DNA from: CAZVON01 sp964628435
GTDB taxonomy: Bacteria; Patescibacteriota; Microgenomatia; Levybacterales; UBA12049
Direction of reading: 5' to 3'
Assembly: GCA_964628435.1 (NCBI GenBank)
Contig: CAZVON010000010.1
Coordinates: 1 to 34,907 of the forward strand
Length of the DNA stretch: 34,907 bases
The notes beneath the pieces were generated by a model. It ran no database searches, was not told where the DNA came from, and saw only the letters and a list, made by a program, of their open reading frames with translations. A program made the translations under genes and the position numbers. Below are positions 31,462 to 34,907 of this stretch, in pieces. Numbering within the stretch: the stretch's first letter is position 1; the number at the start of each line of letters is the position of its first letter.

Positions 31462-32391
31462 ATGCAAGCGTTTAAGGTTAGAAAAAATGGAAAAACTCTG
31501 GATTATAGAGTTGGACAGGAGCTTGATTTGGGGCAGGTTAAAGATTTTTTTAGTCAAAAATATGATGTTCAAAAATTGTGGCAGGAAAGAAGACATGTGG
31601 CTGGTTGGGTTAAGAAAAACGAAAAAGAATTTTTCTTAAAACTTTCAACAACAGAAGGAATTAGCGTACGAAGCGAAACAGAGAAAGTTTGGAACGATGA
31701 ATTTAATAGATATTCCACCTCTGACAATCTTCTAGTCCCCGAAAATTTAGAAGACGGGTATTATAATGGTCTTTATTATCTTGTTATGGATAGATTTGAC
31801 GGGCCTTTTTTATGTGATATGGAAGGAAAAAATAATTTAATCGAAGAAAATCTTGATGGGATAATTTCTTTTGCAGAGCATATTCAAAGCTTACCTCTAA
31901 ATATTCCTATCAACGATGCTATTCAAAACTCCGATCATCAAGAATGGTTTAAGTTAAAAACAAGATCTTGGTTGGATAGTGTTCCAAAAGATGTTAGTCA
32001 AAAATATGGTTTGGATGATCTTTGGAAAGTTGTAGTTAATTGTGCAGGAAGTCTTTCCGAAAAACCAAGGTATGGTGACTTTACTCCATGGCATATTATG
32101 GTTTTAGGCGATGGTAAGTTAGGTTTAATTGATGCCGAGCATGCTCATTCTCATGGGGTAGAAAATTACGATATCTGTTATTTTCTTCAAAGAGTTCATA
32201 CGGTTTTAGGAATGCCTGAATTGGCAATCAAAATATTTCAAAAGCTTTTAGATAGGGGATATGACAAAGAAAAATTACGGACAGTTCTGGCGTCCCGAGC
32301 AATTGGCGGATTTTTAGACCAATCATTTAAACCAAATTCTCACTATGATAGGGAAAATGATTTCAAAGACTGGGTTTTGGATTTGCGATAG
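31462..32391 (+). CDS. APH/choline-kinase-like phosphotransferase
   Basis: The 309-residue protein has the eukaryotic-like kinase fold of the APH family. A strand with the ATP-binding Lys is FFLK (about 57-60), a helix with Glu lies at about 71-81, the hinge is YYLVMDRF (105-112), the catalytic loop is YGDFTPWHIMV (204-214, Asp206), and the metal-binding IDAEHA (223-228, Asp224) and NYDICYF follow. The catalytic-loop His of the usual HGD is Tyr here. The substrate (small molecule, aminoglycoside-like or other) is unknown, and no resistance claim is made. The gene is flanked on both sides by direct repeats of the palindrome family. Confidence 0.75.
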   Translation: MQAFKVRKNGKTLDYRVGQELDLGQVKDFFSQKYDVQKLWQERRHVAGWVKKNEKEFFLKLSTTEGISVRSETEKVWNDEFNRYSTSDNLLVPENLEDGYYNGLYYLVMDRFDGPFLCDMEGKNNLIEENLDGIISFAEHIQSLPLNIPINDAIQNSDHQEWFKLKTRSWLDSVPKDVSQKYGLDDLWKVVVNCAGSLSEKPRYGDFTPWHIMVLGDGKLGLIDAEHAHSHGVENYDICYFLQRVHTVLGMPELAIKIFQKLLDRGYDKEKLRTVLASRAIGGFLDQSFKPNSHYDRENDFKDWVLDLR

Positions 32392-32455
32392 CGGGTAGCA
32401 GAATCAGAGAAACATCAGAGAAACCAAAGAAACAGGAAACAGGGACGGTCCTCAA

Positions 32456-32486
32456 AAATCCACCCCCGGGGTGTATTGTGGGGTGG
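32456..32486 (+). repeat. CCACCCCCGGGGTG direct repeat, right copy (kinase cassette)
   Basis: The copy starts AAATCCACCCCCGGGG, continues TGTATTGTG and GGGTGG, and sits 1060 bp after the left copy in the same orientation. The repeat follows a short run of GAGAAAC and AAGAAAC units (about 32406-32435) and GGGACGGTCC. Confidence 0.85.
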
Positions 32487-32661
32487 TTTTTAGCCTCAGG
32501 AGAAAGTGTCATTCGGCTGATTATAGCAGATCCTTAACAGATTTCGTCTAAGCTAGAAATAATTTTGCAGGGAGGAGTGAAGCAGTAACCATTTGCTTTG
32601 CAAATGTCGCCTACTCGTAGGCAGGCCTTAGTGAATTTTGCTGGAATCTACTTTACATATG

Positions 32662-32667
32662 TATAAT
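32662..32667 (+). promoter_or_regulatory. -10 box of the SET-domain gene, leaderless
   Basis: A perfect TATAAT is followed by TCAGAAT and the ATG at 32675. The -35 region is weak (TTGCTG with an 18-base spacer). Confidence 0.5.
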
Positions 32668-32674
32668 TCAGAAT

Positions 32675-33184
32675 ATGAACTCAAACGTAATAGTTAAGAA
32701 AAGTAAGATAGAAGGGATTGGTACTTTTGCAAAGCATGATATACCTGAAGGAGAGGTTATTTTAACAACGGATGGTGTGGTTATTCATAACTTTGAAGTT
32801 GACCAAGAGCCTTATAAAGCTCTAAGAGAAACTTGTTTCCAATATGACTTGGGTAAATATTTTTGTCCTGTCGATAAAAAATCCCTAAACGGAGTTTTCC
32901 TTGTAAACCATTCTTGCGATCCTAATTGCGGGATTAAGGATAGAGTTAATTTAGTTGCAATTCACAATATTAATACAGGAGAGGAAATAACATTTGATTA
33001 TGCAATGACGGACGCTGATTATGAAGGGATGAACTGTTTACCGACAGAAGCTATAAATTGTCAGTGTGGATCTAGCATTTGTAGGGGCGTAATTTCAGGA
33101 AGTGATTGGCGTAAGAAAAAGCTTCAAAGTAAATATAAAGACTATTTTTCAAATTACATAAAAAGCTTAATATCCAAGAAATAA
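32675..33184 (+). CDS. SET-domain protein (lysine methyltransferase)
   Basis: The 169-residue protein has a compact SET domain. It has GIGTFAK (14-20, SAM binding), FLVNHSCDPNC (75-85, NHS motif and first Cys), GEEITFDYAM (102-111, catalytic Tyr in FDY) and a post-SET zinc motif CQCGSSIC (129-136) with a basic tail. All core SET motifs are present, so it is probably active; SET proteins use SAM to methylate lysines. In bacteria they are scattered and usually acquired. No histone-like partner is seen here. Confidence 0.85.
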   Translation: MNSNVIVKKSKIEGIGTFAKHDIPEGEVILTTDGVVIHNFEVDQEPYKALRETCFQYDLGKYFCPVDKKSLNGVFLVNHSCDPNCGIKDRVNLVAIHNINTGEEITFDYAMTDADYEGMNCLPTEAINCQCGSSICRGVISGSDWRKKKLQSKYKDYFSNYIKSLISKK

Positions 33185-33218
33185 GTCTATAAAAAAGATT
33201 GAATACTCGTGCCAAGGT

Positions 33219-33635
33219 TCAGCAGGGGTGGAAAAAGCACCTAGAATTACTCACTCTCTGTCTCAACCCAAACACCCCAATTCTATGATAGTCTTTCGGT
33301 TCTGGCAAGCGTGATTCAATGGTAATAAGTTTATTATCTGTAGTAAACCCAAGATACCCAAAGTAGCGAACACCATCTCTGATGAAGTCATAGTTAAGTG
33401 ATTTTGCTTCGCCAGGATAATACTCGTTTGACCTAAACGATGTTGTTTTTCCGATAAGTCTTAGGCTATCGAGTTGCTCTAGTAGAGCCTGGTCCACTTC
33501 TAAACTCTCAAGAGCCGAGAATGCCAGGAGTTGCACAGATTGACAATCTTTTACCAGGTCTTTAGCTATTGAAAGTGGAATTTTTCTCTTATTGAAATAG
33601 ATAAAGAAAAAATTATAAAAATGGCGATATTGCAC
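33219..33635 (-). CDS. Hypothetical protein, doubtful start
   Basis: The 138-residue frame is partly believable (SNEYYPGEAKSLNYDFIRDGVRYFG, LITIESRLPEP) but has no recognised family. Its first 15-20 residues overlap the start of the truncated HD gene on the other strand and are Phe/Tyr-rich, so the real start is probably further in, or the gene has lost its own 5' end. The junction at about 33575-33605 seems to have cut two genes. Confidence 0.35.
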   Translation of the reverse strand: MQYRHFYNFFFIYFNKRKIPLSIAKDLVKDCQSVQLLAFSALESLEVDQALLEQLDSLRLIGKTTSFRSNEYYPGEAKSLNYDFIRDGVRYFGYLGFTTDNKLITIESRLPEPKDYHRIGVFGLRQRVSNSRCFFHPC

Positions 33636-33992
33636 GATCTTGGTGAAATAGTAACAGGAGATGTGATTTGGTCTCGAGGGAAAATAATTGATATTAAAAA
33701 ACGTGCAGAAAAAGAAGCGTTAGAAAAAAAAGGAATAGAAATGGTTTTTGGAATAATTGGAATGTCAAATGAATATGTAAAAATATTTGGAGAAATGATA
33801 GAACGGACAACTCAAGAAGCAAAAATATTTTGGCAACTTGATAAGCTTGAAATGGCAGCTCAAGCTCTTGAATACGAGAAGAGTCAAAACAAAAAACTAG
33901 ACGAATTTTTTATAAATGCTGACTTACAAATATCTTCGGTACCTTTAAGGAAAATTTTGAGAGAAATATTAAAGCAAAGATCTAAGACGTAG
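33621..33992 (+). pseudogene. HD-domain hydrolase, N-terminally truncated
   Basis: The frame is open from 33573 with no start before the ATG at 33621; the 123 codons encode MAILHDLGEIVTGD, the central HD of an HD-superfamily phosphohydrolase (YfbR/5'-nucleotidase-like), and QLDKLEMAAQALEYE with the last metal Asp. The first metal-binding His region (normally about 30 residues upstream) is missing, so the metal site cannot be complete. The upstream sequence instead belongs to the minus-strand hypothetical frame. Confidence 0.7.
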
Positions 33993-34038
33993 ATATAAAT
34001 AATACTATAGACGACAGCAAGAAAAGTTTTTTTGTAGC

Positions 34039-34066
34039 TTGACAAAGCGAGAATAAAGATTATAAT
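34039..34066 (+). promoter_or_regulatory. Consensus rRNA-type promoter
   Basis: TTGACA (34039-34044), a 16-base spacer and TATAAT (34061-34066) are perfect hexamers. The start would be near 34073, 310 bases before the mature 16S 5' end. Confidence 0.85.
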
Positions 34067-34072
34067 AAATAT

Positions 34073-34167
34073 AGTCTGCCTGATTTGTTCAGGTAGTTTT
34101 CTACTCTATATGTAAGAACCTTTTGTCAAAGATGTTGGGACAGTAACCCGCCTTTGGCGGGTTTTTT
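34073..34167 (+). ncRNA. Putative short leader RNA ending in an intrinsic terminator
   Basis: From the consensus promoter start to the terminator the transcript would be about 95 nt. It has no open frame of note and ends in AACCCGCC-TTT-GGCGGGTT plus a T run. It could be a stand-alone small RNA or an rRNA leader that needs antitermination. I do not recognise it as 6S, SRP or tmRNA. Confidence 0.4.
34145..34167 (+). terminator. Intrinsic terminator between rRNA promoter and 16S
   Basis: CCCGCC (34147-34152), loop TTT and GGCGGG (34156-34161) are followed by six T (34162-34167); the flanking AA/TT pairs extend the stem. It is a textbook intrinsic terminator, on the strand of the 16S gene. Confidence 0.8.
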
Positions 34168-34382
34168 ATAACTTCGGTAGTTCATTATTACTCTGAGCGA
34201 AGAGCACATTGACAAATTAACAGCACATTCAAGCAGGATACTTCCAACTCAGCTTAGCTGGGTGATCTGGAAGTGGTAGGAAGTCCGCCTCTGGCGGACT
34301 GAAGGATATTCACAGATGGGATCAGATTCGCGCGGATTTTTCCGTGTTAATCTGTTTCTTGTTTTGTGTAAATCCGTTCATT
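34168..34382 (+). other. Structured 16S leader
   Basis: No gene is seen. The leader holds ACTTCCA/TGGAAGT (34240-34246 with 34268-34274) enclosing CTCAGC-TTA-GCTGGG, a perfect 8-bp hairpin AGTCCGCC-TCT-GGCGGACT (34282-34300), and CAGATT...AATCTG (34323-34354) with CGCGGA/TCCGTG inside. A second TTGACA (34209-34214) has no well-spaced -10 box. Confidence 0.5.
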
Positions 34383-34388
34383 TTTTTT

Positions 34389-34431
<43 letters not shown>

Positions 34432-34464
34432 TAGGCATGCAAGTCGATCGGTCTGCAAGACCGA

Positions 34465-34907
34465 ACATTTAACATTTGACAGTTCACAATTAACCAGCAA
34501 CAATAGAATTATGAAGACGTTTCGATTTCTAGACTTTCAGGTTTATAAAGAATCAAAAGAATTCTATAAAGAAATCGTTAAATTAACCAAAACATTCACA
34601 AAAGAATATTGGGAATTGGGAGATCAGCTTCGGAGGTGTACATTGTCTATTTGCCTGAATATTGCTGAGGGTTCAGCGAAGAGATCCGATAAAGATTTTA
34701 ACAGATACATAGAGAATGCTTTGGGTTCTATCAATGAAGCAGTAGCGTGTTTAGATATCATTTTGAATCAAGCTTTGATTGAACAAGCAGTATTCAACAG
34801 ATATTTACGCCAAGCGGAGTTAATTGCAAAACAATTAGGTGGTTTTTCCAAAAAACTGAAATCATTGTAGGTTGTTAAAAGTGAATTGTTAATTGTTGAA
34901 GGTTCTG
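34465..34907 (+). mobile_element. Intervening sequence inside 16S rRNA
   Basis: An insertion follows helix 6. TTCACAATTAAC (34483-34494) pairs with GTTAATTGTTGAA (34888-34900) in a 12-bp stem with one bulge that encloses the 119-codon gene. Such a stem is what RNase III cuts in known rRNA intervening sequences. The right end lies outside the window. Confidence 0.75.
34511..34870 (+). CDS. Four-helix-bundle protein (S23/IVS-encoded)
   Basis: The 119-residue protein belongs to the 23S-rRNA-intervening-sequence (S23) family. It begins FRFLDFQVYKESKEFY, then has LGDQLRRCTLSICLNIAEGSAKRSDKDFNRYIENALGS (about 37-73), the conserved RRxxxSIxxNIAEG...F.R...A.GS signature, and finishes with amphipathic helices. 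It forms a pentamer of four-helix bundles with a basic face in relatives; nucleic-acid binding is presumed. Here it lies inside the 16S rather than the 23S gene and in the same direction, so it would be transcribed with the rRNA. Confidence 0.92.
   Translation: MKTFRFLDFQVYKESKEFYKEIVKLTKTFTKEYWELGDQLRRCTLSICLNIAEGSAKRSDKDFNRYIENALGSINEAVACLDIILNQALIEQAVFNRYLRQAELIAKQLGGFSKKLKSL

Noticed and set aside
31336..31596. 86-aa minus-strand frame over the kinase start
   Set aside because: It is antisense to the SPOUT and kinase genes and includes translated repeat sequence.
32392..32530. Short minus-strand frame starting after a TATAAT (about 32510), MTLSPEAKNHPTIHPGGG
   Set aside because: Most of it is translation of the palindromic repeat, with low-complexity sequence after it and no family signal.

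Overview
The window looks like a piece of a Candidatus Patescibacteria (CPR) genome, most likely Microgenomates. The reasons are: secreted proteins with long Pro/Thr linkers; a membrane anchor followed by the QQQQEIRQRA motif typical of that group; DUF5667, O-antigen-ligase/TPR and NBR1-Ig-like surface proteins; very short intergenic gaps; few Shine-Dalgarno sites; and a 16S rRNA gene broken by a protein-coding insertion. UGA is used as a normal stop (def ends in TGA), so the recoded SR1/Gracilibacteria code is not in use. The group assignment rests on recognised family features, not on a tree.

Layout. 1-330: a tRNA cluster on the minus strand (Thr-TGT, a tRNA-like remnant, and Tyr-GTA cut by the window edge) and a hairpin terminator. 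330-9511: a surface/secretome block. Three minus-strand genes encode secreted or membrane-anchored proteins, two plus-strand genes encode a membrane protein and an NBR1-Ig-like protein, and a minus-strand gene encodes a Tat-exported protein. 9640-10480: a RelE-type toxin-antitoxin pair bounded by direct repeats. 10478-12246: a frameshifted P-loop NTPase and a methyltransferase. 12434-18117: core genes (M50 protease, L28, def-fmt, a polytopic membrane protein, an O-antigen ligase/TPR protein). 18266-22484: the cell-shape operon mreB-mreC-mreD-mrdA, with an assembly gap (10 N) in mreD. 22499-25471: a LamG surface protein. 25540-28880: dprA-topA. 28901-31385: small membrane proteins, a DUF5667 protein and a SpoU/TrmH RNA methyltransferase. 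31386-34000: accessory genes (a kinase flanked by direct repeats, a SET-domain protein, a truncated HD-domain gene). 34039-34907: a near-consensus rRNA promoter, a structured leader with an intrinsic terminator, and the 5' end of the 16S rRNA gene, interrupted after helix 6 by an insertion encoding a four-helix-bundle (S23/IVS) protein.

Three patterns cut across the genes. (1) A family of GAATT-rich short repeats sits in frame inside conserved genes (fmt twice, mrdA, dprA, topA, the ligase gene), and one DNA core is read in different frames in mrdA and dprA. (2) A palindrome, CCACCCCGGGGGTGG, forms direct repeats on both sides of two unrelated cargos (the TA pair and the kinase). (3) Several promoters place the -10 box only 6-9 bases before the start codon, which points to widespread leaderless or near-leaderless mRNAs.
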